Source: Clostridium pasteurianum
GTDB taxonomy: Bacteria; Bacillota; Clostridia; Clostridiales; Clostridiaceae
Length of the DNA stretch: 64,000 bases
Direction: 5' to 3'
Assembly (NCBI RefSeq): GCF_001705235.1
Contig: NZ_MCGV01000001.1
Span: 2,232,001-2,296,000 of the forward strand
Positions 34,089-43,781 of the stretch are shown one piece after another. The first letter of the stretch is position 1. Each line of letters opens with the position of its first letter. The notes under the pieces were generated by a model, which saw only the letters and a list, made by a program, of their open reading frames with translations, did not search any database and had not been told where the DNA came from. Position numbers and translations under genes: made by a program.

Positions 34089-34281
34089 TTTAATAAAATT
34101 TTATAGATCATACTTATCACCTCTGAAAAGGAGAGCTTGTTGTAAGTATATGCCTACATGTTCACAGTATGCTATTGATGCTATAGAAAAGTACGGAGCA
34201 TTTAAGGGTGGATTAATGGCAATTTGGAGAATTTTAAGATGTAATCCTTTTTCAAAGGGAGGATACGACCCCGTTAAATAA
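34066..34281 (+). CDS. yidD: Membrane protein insertion efficiency factor YidD
   Basis: 71 residues with the conserved core [22 protein letters not shown] and [13 protein letters not shown]. An N-terminal amphipathic helix attaches to the membrane. Aids YidC-dependent insertion. It overlaps rnpA by 23 nt and precedes yidC by 23 nt, so expression is coupled. Confidence 0.94.
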   Translation: MIKKILISLIKFYRSYLSPLKRRACCKYMPTCSQYAIDAIEKYGAFKGGLMAIWRILRCNPFSKGGYDPVK

Positions 34282-34304
34282 ATATTAGGAGGTTTCTGTT
34301 TTAT

Positions 34305-35069
34305 ATGTTTAAGATAACTGCCTTGAACAATTTATTTGTTCAGTTTTTTAATTCAATAAATAGTTTTGTGTTTAATATTATTCCTAATAAAAATTATTCT
34401 TATGGTTTAGCTATTATAATTCTTACCATAATAATAAAAGCTTTATTGCTACCGCTTAGTGTGAAACAGATAAAATCATCTGTTCTTATGAGTGCGCTTC
34501 AACCACAATTAAAAAAGCTTCAAACTAAGTATAAAAGTGACCCACAGAAGATGCAAGCTGAGACTATGAAGCTATACAAGGAAAAAAACGTTAATCCTTT
34601 TGGTGGATGCATATTAATGCTTATACAATATCCTATATTAATAGCTTTATATTACGTTTTTTACAGCTTAAATATAAAGGGAATAGGATTTTTATGGATT
34701 ACTGATTTAGCTCAGAAAGCTTCATTTAAAGATTGGACCACATGGATTTTACCTATATTATCTGGTGCAACAACATATTTATCAGGCGTATTAATGATGC
34801 CTCCAAGTTCAGATCCAGCTCAGCAGAAACAAACTACAACTATGAATGCGGGAATGTCCATATTCTTCTTATGGATGAGTTGGAACTTTAGTGCTGCTCT
34901 TGTTTTATACTGGACCATAAGTAACTTGTTCCAGATGATACAATCAAAGGTTATTATTACTTCAGTAACTGCTAAGTTAGAAGCTGAGAAAGATGAAGAT
35001 ATACATAGTAATGAAATTGTTTCTGACAATAGCGATGCAAAAAAGAAGAAAAAGGGCAAAAATAAATAG
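34305..35069 (+). CDS. yidC: Membrane protein insertase YidC/SpoIIIJ type
   Basis: 254 residues, Gram-positive Oxa1/YidC type with about five helices. The hydrophilic-groove Arg equivalent is replaced by Lys in the first helix region (TIIIKALLLPLSVKQIKSS). The C-terminal tail is Lys rich (DAKKKKKGKNK) for ribosome contact. No lipobox is evident at the N-terminus, unlike Bacillus SpoIIIJ. Inserts membrane proteins alone or with SecYEG. Followed 39 nt later by jag. Confidence 0.94.
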   Translation: MFKITALNNLFVQFFNSINSFVFNIIPNKNYSYGLAIIILTIIIKALLLPLSVKQIKSSVLMSALQPQLKKLQTKYKSDPQKMQAETMKLYKEKNVNPFGGCILMLIQYPILIALYYVFYSLNIKGIGFLWITDLAQKASFKDWTTWILPILSGATTYLSGVLMMPPSSDPAQQKQTTTMNAGMSIFFLWMSWNFSAALVLYWTISNLFQMIQSKVIITSVTAKLEAEKDEDIHSNEIVSDNSDAKKKKKGKNK

Positions 35070-35108
35070 TATTTGTATGTGAAGTAATTGTATAGGGGGG
35101 GCTTTAAA

Positions 35109-35738
35109 ATGAAAAGTGTTGAAACTATTGGGAAAACGGTAGAAGATGCTATTGAAAAAGCTTTAAATGATTTACAAACTACAAAGGAAAATGTTAAAGT
35201 TGAGGTTATTGATGAAGGAAGTAAAGGAATTCTTAATATAATTGGCAAAAGAGAAGCTAAGGTTAAAGTTACCCTAAAAAAAGATTATGTATCGGAAGCT
35301 AGAAACTTTTTAAAAAAAGTCTTTGATGATATGAATTTGGATATAGAAATAAAAATCAGGGAAGTTGATAATAATTTATTTATAAATTTATATGGAAAAA
35401 ATATTGGTTTACTTATAGGGTATAGAGGAGAAACTCTTGATTCTTTACAGTATCTTGTGAATTTAGTTGTAAATAAGGATCATGAAGAAGGAAAGTATAA
35501 GAGAGTTGTTCTTGATACTGAAAATTATCGTGCTAAGAGAGAAGAAACATTAAAGCGACTGGCTTTTAAGATTGCGAAACGAGTAAAAGAAGAGCAAAGA
35601 CATTTTAAATTAGAACCGATGAACCCATATGAGAGAAGAATAATTCATTCAGCACTTCAAAATGATAAATATGTGAAAACTTACAGTGAAGGAGAAGAGC
35701 CTCATAGAAGGGTTGTAGTAGAGTTAAAAAAATCTTGA
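35109..35738 (+). CDS. jag: RNA-binding protein Jag (KhpB)
   Basis: 209 residues: Jag_N domain (about 1-50, SVETIGKTVEDAIEKALNDL), KH domain (about 70-145, with NIGLLIGYRGETLDSLQYL) and R3H domain (EPMNPYERRIIHSALQ). An RNA-binding regulator linked to sporulation and cell-wall synthesis, usually next to yidC. The ATG at 35109 fits the AGGGGGGG ribosome site; the in-frame start upstream lacks one. A terminator follows. Confidence 0.93.
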   Translation: MKSVETIGKTVEDAIEKALNDLQTTKENVKVEVIDEGSKGILNIIGKREAKVKVTLKKDYVSEARNFLKKVFDDMNLDIEIKIREVDNNLFINLYGKNIGLLIGYRGETLDSLQYLVNLVVNKDHEEGKYKRVVLDTENYRAKREETLKRLAFKIAKRVKEEQRHFKLEPMNPYERRIIHSALQNDKYVKTYSEGEEPHRRVVVELKKS

Positions 35739-35741
35739 ATA

Positions 35742-35772
35742 AAAAGAAAGCCTTTGGGCTTTCTTTTTAAGT
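35742..35772 (+). terminator. Terminator after jag
   Basis: AAAGAAAGCC and GGCTTTCTTT arms around a short loop (TTTG), followed by a T-run. Ends the rpmH-jag unit. Confidence 0.85.
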
Positions 35773-35829
35773 TTAGTGGAATGAAGGGAGGATATTGTAA
35801 GGTTAGAAATATAATCTTACTTAATACTT

Positions 35830-37209
35830 ATGAAAGAATTCGATACTATAGCGGCAATATCTACAGCAACTGGTAATAGCGGTATTTCAATAATAAGAGT
35901 TTCAGGAAGCAAATCTCTTAATATAGTTAATAAAATATTTAGAGGTAAAAATAAAGAAAATATTTTTGATATGAAAACTTATACTATGAGATATGGAAAT
36001 ATCATTGAATTAAATAGCGGCGATATAATAGATGAAGTCATTGTGAGTTTTATGAAGGGACCCAAGAGTTTCACTGGAGAAAATGTCGTAGAAGTAAATT
36101 GTCATGGTGGAAGTTATCCGGCCAAGAGAATATTAGAAGAAGTAATAAAAGCTGGAGCAAGACTTGCTGAACCGGGTGAATTTACTAAAAGAGCTTTTTT
36201 AAATGGTAGACTTGATTTGACAGAAGCAGAGGCTGTTATGGATATTATAAATTCTAAGACGGAATTAAGTATGAAAGCTTCAGTTGCACAGGCAGAAGGA
36301 ACGATTTCCAGGGAAATAAATAAATTAAGGCAAAATATCTTGGAAATAATAGCACATATTGAAGCTACTGTTGATTATCCTGAAGATGATTTAGAAGAAG
36401 CTACAGCTCAAAGTGTAGAGAAGAATGTAAAAGATATTATAAAAGAAATTGATAGGCTTATATTAAGTGCGGATGAAGGTAAGATTTTAAGAGAAGGTCT
36501 TAGTACAGTTATTATAGGAAAGCCTAATGTAGGAAAATCATCTTTATTGAATTTACTTTTGGATGAAAAAAGAGCTATAGTTACAGATATTCCTGGAACT
36601 ACTAGGGATGTTATAGAAGAATATATAAATATCTCTGGAATACCGGTTAAGATAGTTGATACGGCAGGTATAAGGGAAACTGAAGATGTTATAGAGAAAA
36701 TTGGAGTGGAAAAGTCAAAGGAAAAACTTCATGACGCTGATCTTATAATATTTATGATAGATTCAAGTAAAAAAGTGGATAAAAATGATCTTGAAATTAT
36801 TGATTATATAAAAGATAAAAATTATATTGTCTTATTGAATAAAGTTGATTTACCTAGTAAAATAGATAGGAATTGTTTTAAAAATTTAAATGAAAAATAT
36901 ATTGTCAATTTTTCTGTAAAGGATAAAATAGGATTAGAAGAATTAAAAGATTGTATTAAAAATATGTTTTTTAGTGGAGATTTAAAACAGGATAATATAA
37001 TGATTACAAATACAAGACATAAAGAAGCACTCATAAAAGCAAAGGGATATTGTGAATCATCTTTAGGTGCACTTAAAAATACTTTAGCTGTAGATCTTGC
37101 TTCTATTGATATACGTAATGCATGGATGGCTCTTGGAGAGATTACTGGGGAAACACTTCAGGAGGATTTGATTGATAAAATATTTAAAGATTTTTGTTTA
37201 GGAAAGTAG
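35830..37209 (+). CDS. mnmE: tRNA modification GTPase MnmE
   Basis: 459 residues. With MnmG it forms the complex that installs cmnm5 on U34 of certain tRNAs. N-terminal tetrahydrofolate-binding domain; GTPase domain with G1 GKPNVGKSS (about residues 227-235), G3 DTAG and G4 NKVD. The C-terminal essential Cys motif is CLGK at the very end. Ten bp separate it from mnmG, so they are co-transcribed. Confidence 0.97.
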   Translation: MKEFDTIAAISTATGNSGISIIRVSGSKSLNIVNKIFRGKNKENIFDMKTYTMRYGNIIELNSGDIIDEVIVSFMKGPKSFTGENVVEVNCHGGSYPAKRILEEVIKAGARLAEPGEFTKRAFLNGRLDLTEAEAVMDIINSKTELSMKASVAQAEGTISREINKLRQNILEIIAHIEATVDYPEDDLEEATAQSVEKNVKDIIKEIDRLILSADEGKILREGLSTVIIGKPNVGKSSLLNLLLDEKRAIVTDIPGTTRDVIEEYINISGIPVKIVDTAGIRETEDVIEKIGVEKSKEKLHDADLIIFMIDSSKKVDKNDLEIIDYIKDKNYIVLLNKVDLPSKIDRNCFKNLNEKYIVNFSVKDKIGLEELKDCIKNMFFSGDLKQDNIMITNTRHKEALIKAKGYCESSLGALKNTLAVDLASIDIRNAWMALGEITGETLQEDLIDKIFKDFCLGK

Positions 37210-37219
37210 GTGAAAAATT

Positions 37220-39103
37220 ATGGTAAAGTATTTTTCTGGTAATTATGATGTTATAGTAATTGGAGCAGGTCATGCTGGATGTGAGGCGGCACTTGCAGCG
37301 GCACGAATGGGATGTAAGACACTTGTATGTACAATGAATCTTGACAGCATAGCTATGATGCCATGTAATCCTAATATAGGAGGAACTGCCAAGGGACACC
37401 TTGTTAGAGAAATAGATGCTTTAGGTGGGGAAATGGGAGTTAACATTGATAAAACATTTATACAATCAAGAATGCTTAATCTTTCTAAGGGACCTGCAGT
37501 TCATTCATTAAGAGCACAGGCTGATAAATTAAGTTATTCTCAATCAATGAAAAATGTACTTGAACATCAAGAAAATTTGTATGTACGGCAGCTTGAGGTT
37601 GTAGCAATTGATATTGAGAATAATAAAGTTAAGGGAATTGTAACTAAAAATGGAGCTTGTTTTAATGCAAAAACTATTGTTTTAGCTACTGGAACATATT
37701 TAAGAGCTAGAATTATAATTGGTGAAGTAAATTATAGTGGTGGTCCTAGTGGATTAGTTCCAGCTAATGAGCTTTCACAGTCTCTTATAGATGCTGGAAT
37801 AAAATTAAGAAGATTTAAAACTGGTACACCAGCTAGAGTAAATAAGAGAAGCGTTGATTTTTCGAAAATGATTGAGCAGCGTGGAGATGAGAAAATAGTA
37901 CCTTTTTCATTTTTAGATGACAAACTTGAAAGGGATCAAATATCATGTTATTTAACTTATACTAATCAAGATACTCATAATGTTATAAGAAATAATATTG
38001 ATAGGTCACCTTTATATAATGGTACGATAAAGAGCATTGGTCCAAGATATTGCCCTTCAATTGAAGATAAAGTAATGCGTTTTCCAGATAAGACTCAACA
38101 CCAAATATTTATTGAGCCAGAGGGTGAAAACACAAATGAATTATATGTTGGTGGTATGTCAAGTTCACTTCCAGAAGAAGTGCAAATGAAAATGCTAAAA
38201 ACAGTACCAGGACTTGAAAACGTAGAGGTACTTAAAACTGCTTATGCAATAGAATATGATTGTATTGATCCTATTCAACTTAAGCTTTCACTTGAATTTA
38301 AAGAAATAAGTGGATTGTTTGGTGCAGGACAATTCAATGGTAGTTCTGGTTATGAAGAAGCAGGGGCACAGGGAATCATGGCTGGTATAAATGCAGCATT
38401 AAAAGCTCAAAATAAAGATCCATTTATATTATCCAGGTCAGATGCTTATATAGGAGTACTTATAGATGATCTAGTAACCAAAGGGACTAATGAACCATAC
38501 AGAATGATGACTTCTAGAGCTGAATATAGACTTTTACTTAGACAAGATAATGCTGATTTGAGACTTACAGAATTAGGACACAAAATAGGGTTAGTTAAAG
38601 AAGATAGATATAATAAGTTCATTAAAAGAAGAAGTATGATACAGAAAGAATTAGATAGATTAAAGGGAATTCAAATAACTAATAAAAAAGAAGTTAATGA
38701 CTTTTTAGAGACTCTTCATACGGTTCCTTTAAAGAAGCCTATAAGTTTATATGAATTAATAAGAAGACCGGAACTCGATTATAATAAATTGAAAGAACTA
38801 GATAATAGTCAAGAGGATGTACCATCAGATATAATTGATGAAGTTAACATAATGATAAAATATGAAGGATATATTGAGAAGCAACTTGAACAGGTAGATC
38901 AGTTTAGAAAATTTGAAAAAAGGCTTATCCCAGATGAAATTAAGTACGAAAATATAAAAAATTTGAGAACAGAAGCAATTCAAAAGTTAAATAAATTTAG
39001 ACCAGTAAATTTAGGTCAAGCATCGAGAATATCAGGAGTTTCTCCTTCAGATATTTCAGTTCTTATGATATACTTGGAGTATTATTTTAAGAATAAGCAA
39101 TAA
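37220..39103 (+). CDS. mnmG: tRNA uridine-5-carboxymethylaminomethyl modification enzyme MnmG
   Basis: 627 residues, FAD-binding partner of MnmE. The FAD Rossmann motif is [21 protein letters not shown] (residues 10-30). Family motifs [14 protein letters not shown] and [21 protein letters not shown] are intact. The C-terminal helical domain binds MnmE and tRNA. Standard length. Confidence 0.97.
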   Translation: MVKYFSGNYDVIVIGAGHAGCEAALAAARMGCKTLVCTMNLDSIAMMPCNPNIGGTAKGHLVREIDALGGEMGVNIDKTFIQSRMLNLSKGPAVHSLRAQADKLSYSQSMKNVLEHQENLYVRQLEVVAIDIENNKVKGIVTKNGACFNAKTIVLATGTYLRARIIIGEVNYSGGPSGLVPANELSQSLIDAGIKLRRFKTGTPARVNKRSVDFSKMIEQRGDEKIVPFSFLDDKLERDQISCYLTYTNQDTHNVIRNNIDRSPLYNGTIKSIGPRYCPSIEDKVMRFPDKTQHQIFIEPEGENTNELYVGGMSSSLPEEVQMKMLKTVPGLENVEVLKTAYAIEYDCIDPIQLKLSLEFKEISGLFGAGQFNGSSGYEEAGAQGIMAGINAALKAQNKDPFILSRSDAYIGVLIDDLVTKGTNEPYRMMTSRAEYRLLLRQDNADLRLTELGHKIGLVKEDRYNKFIKRRSMIQKELDRLKGIQITNKKEVNDFLETLHTVPLKKPISLYELIRRPELDYNKLKELDNSQEDVPSDIIDEVNIMIKYEGYIEKQLEQVDQFRKFEKRLIPDEIKYENIKNLRTEAIQKLNKFRPVNLGQASRISGVSPSDISVLMIYLEYYFKNKQ

Positions 39104-39135
39104 TTATATTGAATTCTATAAAACGGAGGAATAAA

Positions 39136-39855
39136 ATGGAATATTTTGACATTATGAGTTTAGAGTGTAAAAAAACTGGTTTAGAGTTAACAGAAGAAAA
39201 ATACAATAAATTCATGAAATACAAAGAATTGCTACAAGAATGGAACAAGGTAATGAATCTTACAGCAATTACGGAAGATGAAGAAATAGTAAAAAAGCAT
39301 TTCATTGATTCTATAAAAGTTTTTGAAGTAAAATATATGAATAAGGCTAAAAAAGTAATAGATGTTGGAACTGGAGCTGGATTTCCTGGAATACCTATAG
39401 CCATAATGGATGAAAACATTCAAGTTGTATTACTGGATTCTCTTCAGAAAAGGGTAAACTTCTTAGATGAGGTTATAAAACAATTAGATTTAAAAAATAT
39501 TAGAACAGTGCATGGAAGAGCAGAAGATTTTGGAGCAAATAAAGAGTATCGTGAAAAATTTGACATAGTTGTATCAAGAGCTGTTGCAAATATGTCAGTA
39601 TTAAACGAATTTTGTATTCCATTTGTAAAGATAAGTGGATATTTAATTGCTTTGAAAGGACCTGTAGTAAATGAAGAAATATCTCAAGCTAAAAAATCTA
39701 TATCAGTTCTTGGCGGAAAATTAGATGAGGTTATAAATGTTGAGTTTGAGAACGAGGATTTTAAACATAATTTGGTAGTTATAAAAAAAGAAAAGGCTAC
39801 TCCTAAAAAATATCCGAGAAAAGCGGGTAAGGTTTCTAAAAATCCTATACAATAG
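39136..39855 (+). CDS. rsmG: 16S rRNA (guanine527-N7)-methyltransferase RsmG
   Basis: 239 residues. The SAM-binding motif [17 protein letters not shown] (about residues 75-91) and the Arg/Ser region [16 protein letters not shown] are typical. The ATG at 39136 fits the GGAGG ribosome site; a TTG further upstream lacks one. It continues the mnmE-mnmG-rsmG unit. Confidence 0.95.
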   Translation: MEYFDIMSLECKKTGLELTEEKYNKFMKYKELLQEWNKVMNLTAITEDEEIVKKHFIDSIKVFEVKYMNKAKKVIDVGTGAGFPGIPIAIMDENIQVVLLDSLQKRVNFLDEVIKQLDLKNIRTVHGRAEDFGANKEYREKFDIVVSRAVANMSVLNEFCIPFVKISGYLIALKGPVVNEEISQAKKSISVLGGKLDEVINVEFENEDFKHNLVVIKKEKATPKKYPRKAGKVSKNPIQ

Positions 39856-39889
39856 ATATGTAATTCAATGAAAAGGAATGAATTTTTAT

Positions 39890-40672
39890 ATGGATAATGT
39901 TTTATATATTTCTGTGGATGATATATGCGCAAATTTAAATCAACCTAGAAAGTATTTTGACCAGAATGCGCTTGAAGAATTAGCTCAATCTATAAAAAAT
40001 TATGGAATAATTCAACCTATTACAGTAAGAAAATTATCTGATGATAAATATGAGATAATTGCAGGGGAAAGAAGATTTAGAGCTGCAAGGCTTGCAGGGC
40101 TCGATGAAGTACCTGTTATTCTAATTGATATAGATGATAAGGAAGCTGCAGAGATAGCTCTTCTTGAAAATATACAAAGAGAAAACTTAAATTATATCGA
40201 AGAAGCAGAAGCATATTATAATCTAATTAATCAATATGGTTATACTCAGGAAAAACTTGCTGAAAATGTAGGTAAGAAGCAGTCAACTATAGCTAATAAG
40301 TTAAGACTATTAAAACTTGATGACAGTGTAAGAAAAGATCTATTAAAAAATAATCTTACTGAGAGGCATGCTAGAGCACTTTTAAAATTGCCAAATAAAA
40401 AGATGCAAATTAGTGTTATTAAGACTGTTGTTTCTAAAGGATTAAATGTAAAGAAAACGGAAGAATTTATAGAAAATAAACTTCATAAAATTTATAATAA
40501 GGAAAACGACATTGCAGTAGATGGTAAGAAGCGTATTAAAGGAATATTCAGTTCTAAAATATATATAAATACTATAAAGCAAGTATTTGATAAGTATGGG
40601 ATAAAAGCAAAATACAAATCAAAGGAATTAGAGGATACTATTGAAGTTACGGTTGTAATTCCTAAGAAATGA
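39890..40672 (+). CDS. noc: ParB-family nucleoid occlusion-like protein (Noc)
   Basis: About 260 residues. ParB N-terminal domain with the CTPase motif AGERRFRAARLAGL (about 49-62) and the ENIQRENLN box. The central HTH is TQEKLAENVGKKQSTIANKLRL. It lies between rsmG and soj, the Noc position in Firmicutes. No Bacillus-type Noc-binding palindrome was noticed, while a perfect parS lies 4 bp after its stop, so it may act as a ParB paralogue instead. The start could also be the ATG at 39878, but that abuts the AAGGA ribosome site. Confidence 0.85.
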   Translation: MDNVLYISVDDICANLNQPRKYFDQNALEELAQSIKNYGIIQPITVRKLSDDKYEIIAGERRFRAARLAGLDEVPVILIDIDDKEAAEIALLENIQRENLNYIEEAEAYYNLINQYGYTQEKLAENVGKKQSTIANKLRLLKLDDSVRKDLLKNNLTERHARALLKLPNKKMQISVIKTVVSKGLNVKKTEEFIENKLHKIYNKENDIAVDGKKRIKGIFSSKIYINTIKQVFDKYGIKAKYKSKELEDTIEVTVVIPKK

Positions 40673-40676
40673 AAAA

Positions 40677-40692
40677 TGTTTCACGTGAAACA
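40677..40692. promoter_or_regulatory. parS site 1, embedded in a hairpin terminator
   Basis: TGTTTCACGTGAAACA, the perfect 16-bp ParB/Spo0J binding palindrome. It is extended by AAAAA on the left and a T8 run on the right, so the same palindrome can act as the terminator of the rsmG-noc unit. Confidence 0.95.
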
Positions 40693-40795
40693 TTTTTTTT
40701 TGCCCAAAATTTCAAAAAATCTATTTATAAAAAATTATTATAAGTTATAATATAAATATAAGAAGGATAATATATAACATAAGGTGGTGAACAAT

Positions 40796-41557
40796 ATGAA
40801 GGTAATAAGTGTTTTTAATCAAAAAGGTGGAGTAGGCAAAACAACGACTAACATAAATTTATGTACATATTTGGCGATGAAAGGGTTAAAGATATTAACT
40901 ATAGATATTGATCCACAAGGTAATACTACTAGTGGACTAGGAATAGATAAAAGTAAGCTTGAGCTATCAACGTATGATTCTTTGACAAATGATGTTGCCA
41001 TAGATGATATTGTACAGGAGTCTCAACTTATTAAAAATTTATATATTGCGCCATCGAATGTTGAACTTGCAGGTGCTGAAGTTGAATTAATAAATATTGA
41101 AAATAGGGAAAAAATACTTAAGAATAAAATAAGTGAAATGAAAGAAAAATATGATTTTGTATTTATAGACTGTCCTCCATCATTAGGACTTATAACTATT
41201 AATTCTTTAGCTGCATCAGATACAGTTCTTATACCTATTCAAACCGAATTCTATGCTTTAGAGGGAGTAGGTCAACTTGTAAATACCATACAACTTGTTA
41301 AAAAGTCAATGAATAAACATATTGAAGTTGAAGGCGTTGTATTAACGATGTGTGATAGTAGAACAAAATTATCAAATGAAGTATCAGAGGAAGTAAAAAA
41401 ATATTTTAGTGGAAAGCTTTATAAGACAACTATACCAAGAAATATAAGGTTAGCTGAAGCACCAAGCTATGGATTACCAATAGTTCTTTATGATGATAAA
41501 TGTAAAGGAGCGGAATGCTATTATAATTTAACTGAAGAATTTCTTAATAATCAATAA
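40796..41557 (+). CDS. soj: Chromosome partitioning ATPase Soj (ParA)
   Basis: 253 residues, deviant Walker-A ATPase (FNQKGGVGKTTTNINL at residues 6-21). Walker B VFIDCPPSLG. It works with Spo0J on origin segregation and regulates DnaA. The ATG at 40796 follows the AAGGTGGTGA ribosome site. It is followed after 15 bp by spo0J. Confidence 0.96.
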   Translation: MKVISVFNQKGGVGKTTTNINLCTYLAMKGLKILTIDIDPQGNTTSGLGIDKSKLELSTYDSLTNDVAIDDIVQESQLIKNLYIAPSNVELAGAEVELINIENREKILKNKISEMKEKYDFVFIDCPPSLGLITINSLAASDTVLIPIQTEFYALEGVGQLVNTIQLVKKSMNKHIEVEGVVLTMCDSRTKLSNEVSEEVKKYFSGKLYKTTIPRNIRLAEAPSYGLPIVLYDDKCKGAECYYNLTEEFLNNQ

Positions 41558-41572
41558 GGAAGGATGGTATTA

Positions 41573-42424
41573 ATGAATAAAAAGGGTGGATTAGGCAGAG
41601 GCTTAAATGCATTAATACAAGAAAGTAGTACAAGTAAAGATGAAAATGATGCTTCACAAAGAATACCCATAAATTTGATAAGACCCAATGAAAATCAACC
41701 ACGTAAAAATTTTGATGGTGATAAAATTGTACAACTGGCAGAATCAATAAAAGAACATGGTATAATTCAGCCATTAATTTTAAAGAAAAATGATAAGAAT
41801 TATATTATTATTGCTGGTGAAAGAAGATTCAGAGCCGCTAAAAGTCTTGGATTAAAAGAAGTTCCTGCTGTTATAATTGATGCTACTGAAAAGCAAATAC
41901 TAGAAATATCATTGATAGAAAACATACAGAGAGAAGATTTAAATCCTATTGAAGAAGCTTTAGCATATAGAAGACTAATAGAGGATTTTGAGCTTACTCA
42001 GGAAAAGTTGAGTCAAAGAATAGGAAAATCACGTGTTGCAATAACAAATTGCATGAGGTTATTAAATTTAGATAAAAGGGTACAAGAATATTTAATTGAT
42101 GGAGTTATATCAGAGGGGCATGGAAGAGTTCTACTTTCTATTTCAGATGGTGAGCTGCAATATGCTATATCCCAGAAGATAATCGATGAAGATTTGAGCG
42201 TTAGAGCAACTGAAAAGTTAGTAAAATCATGTAGAGAGTCAAAGAATGACAAGGATGATATAAAAAAAGAAGAAAATCAGTATATTATTGATATACGAAA
42301 TAGGCTTGAAGGATATTTTGGAACAAAAGTTTTATTGAAAACTAATAAAAATAAAGGTAAAATAGAAATTGAGTACTATTCAAATGAGGATCTACAGAGA
42401 ATAATAGATATACTTAAAATATGA
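41573..42424 (+). CDS. spo0J: Chromosome partitioning protein Spo0J (ParB)
   Basis: 283 residues. It opens with KKGGLGRGLNALIQ, the Soj-activating N-terminal peptide. ParB domain with AGERRFRAAKSLGL and ENIQREDLNP. HTH LTQEKLSQRIGKSRVAITNCMRLL. C-terminal dimerisation domain. Binds the two parS sites in this window. The ATG at 41573 is preferred since the in-frame ATG at 41564 is inside the ribosome site. Confidence 0.96.
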   Translation: MNKKGGLGRGLNALIQESSTSKDENDASQRIPINLIRPNENQPRKNFDGDKIVQLAESIKEHGIIQPLILKKNDKNYIIIAGERRFRAAKSLGLKEVPAVIIDATEKQILEISLIENIQREDLNPIEEALAYRRLIEDFELTQEKLSQRIGKSRVAITNCMRLLNLDKRVQEYLIDGVISEGHGRVLLSISDGELQYAISQKIIDEDLSVRATEKLVKSCRESKNDKDDIKKEENQYIIDIRNRLEGYFGTKVLLKTNKNKGKIEIEYYSNEDLQRIIDILKI

Positions 42425-42425
42425 T

Positions 42426-42441
42426 TGTTTCACGTGAAACA
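42426..42441. promoter_or_regulatory. parS site 2
   Basis: A second perfect TGTTTCACGTGAAACA, 1 bp after the spo0J stop codon. With site 1 it brackets soj-spo0J and marks the origin-proximal partition locus. Confidence 0.95.
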
Positions 42442-42488
42442 TTTCTAAATAGTAGTATCAAGTTATTTATAAGGAGAGGACGAAGAAA

Positions 42489-42992
42489 ATGCAAGATGTT
42501 TTTACATTACTTAGTGGATTAAATGAATATATAATAATAGCGTTAATTATTTTGAGTATTATATTACTAATATTTAATATATCTAATGCGCATTCGTTAA
42601 GTAAATTAAAGAAAAAACACAGAGAATTAATGCGCGGTGCTAAAGGAGAAAATTTAGAGGAAATTATAAAAGAATATTTCCAAAAGGTTGAACAGATAGG
42701 GAAAGAATCAGAAAATATTAAATCAATGTATAAAGGATTGCACGATGAAGTAAAAATGAGCATAAAAAATGTAGCTATGGTTAGATATAAAGCATTTGAT
42801 AATGTAGGAAGTGATTTAAGCTTTTCTCTTGTAATGTTAGATGATAATTATGACGGAGTAATATTGACAAGCATATATGGAAGAGGAGAAAGTGTTGTAT
42901 ACGCAAAGCCCATTAACAAAGGATTATCAAGATATGATCTTTCAGATGAAGAAAAAAATATTTTAAAAGAAGTATGCCAAAAAAATCAATAG
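42489..42992 (+). CDS. DUF4446 family membrane protein
   Basis: 167 residues. One N-terminal membrane helix (about residues 13-31, YIIIALIILSIILLIFNIS), then a helical cytoplasmic region (about 38-90) and a conserved MVRYKAFDNVGSDLSFSLVMLDDN...GVILTSIYGR core typical of DUF4446. Common directly after spo0J in clostridia. Function unknown. Ribosome site AAGGAGAGG. Followed by a terminator. Confidence 0.88.
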   Translation: MQDVFTLLSGLNEYIIIALIILSIILLIFNISNAHSLSKLKKKHRELMRGAKGENLEEIIKEYFQKVEQIGKESENIKSMYKGLHDEVKMSIKNVAMVRYKAFDNVGSDLSFSLVMLDDNYDGVILTSIYGRGESVVYAKPINKGLSRYDLSDEEKNILKEVCQKNQ

Positions 42993-43005
42993 AAGATAGT
43001 ATTAT

Positions 43006-43037
43006 AAAAACTTCTGATGAAAATTCGGAAGTTTTTT
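43006..43037. terminator. Terminator between DUF4446 gene and yyaC
   Basis: AAAAACTTC and GAAGTTTTTT arms with A- and T-runs, between convergent genes, so it may serve both. Confidence 0.8.
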
Positions 43038-43041
43038 ATAT

Positions 43042-43644
43042 TTAACTGTTTTCTAAGTTAGTATAGCATGACGTATCATTGTAAGCAGAATCATTTTCTT
43101 TTAATAGTTTTAAGGTTGAAAAATATATACATTTTGATATAACATCTGCAAGGTGCATAACAGTATATAGTCTTGTACTTTGGAGAACAATAAAATCAAA
43201 GGGGCCACATACATTTACAATTGCACTTATACTTAAATCACCAACGCCTGGAAGGTTTTTATTCATGGCTGCGCCAGGAAGTAAAGGTCCGTTTTCAATT
43301 ACAATATTACCTATATTTTTAACATTTCCAAGGCATGCATCTATGGCAATTATAAATGGATTTTTGTAGTTATTTTTAATAAAATCCATTGTTTCACGTA
43401 GATTTTTTGCATGTACTGGATTTTCAAGATTTCCAAGTACTAAAAACTTATCTTTTAATAGATCCCATAATTTGTGTCCAACAAGAGGACCTAAACTGTC
43501 GCCAGTAGATCGATCAGTACCTATACATAAAAATATAATATCTTTATTATTTCTTAGGGAAGTAGCAAGTTCACAACTTAAATAGTTGCTAAAATTAGTT
43601 ATCAAATTTTTATCATCAATGTTAAATACAACTTTTTTCTTCAT
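43042..43644 (-). CDS. yyaC: Spore protease YyaC family protein
   Basis: 200 residues. Matches the YyaC family (HybD/GPR-like fold): CIGTDRSTGDSLGPLVG, PVHAKNL, IAIDACLG and GVGDLSISAIVN. Associated with sporulation. The only minus-strand gene in an otherwise plus-strand stretch, convergent with the DUF4446 gene and divergent from mscS. The proteolytic role is family-based inference. Confidence 0.9.
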   Translation of the reverse strand: MKKKVVFNIDDKNLITNFSNYLSCELATSLRNNKDIIFLCIGTDRSTGDSLGPLVGHKLWDLLKDKFLVLGNLENPVHAKNLRETMDFIKNNYKNPFIIAIDACLGNVKNIGNIVIENGPLLPGAAMNKNLPGVGDLSISAIVNVCGPFDFIVLQSTRLYTVMHLADVISKCIYFSTLKLLKENDSAYNDTSCYTNLENS

Positions 43645-43781
43645 ATATAAATCCTCCTACTTTGATTATGGACAGATTTGTGGCATTTTATGCGTTTAAT
43701 AGATTTTTTTTTAATTTTATTGAAATATTATGAGAAAATATATATATTATAAGTACCATTACTTTATTGGAGGCTATATTG

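Noticed and set aside
43388-43403. Third parS-like site TGTTTCACGTAGATTT inside yyaC
   Set aside because: Only the left part matches; the right arm is lost and it lies in coding sequence.
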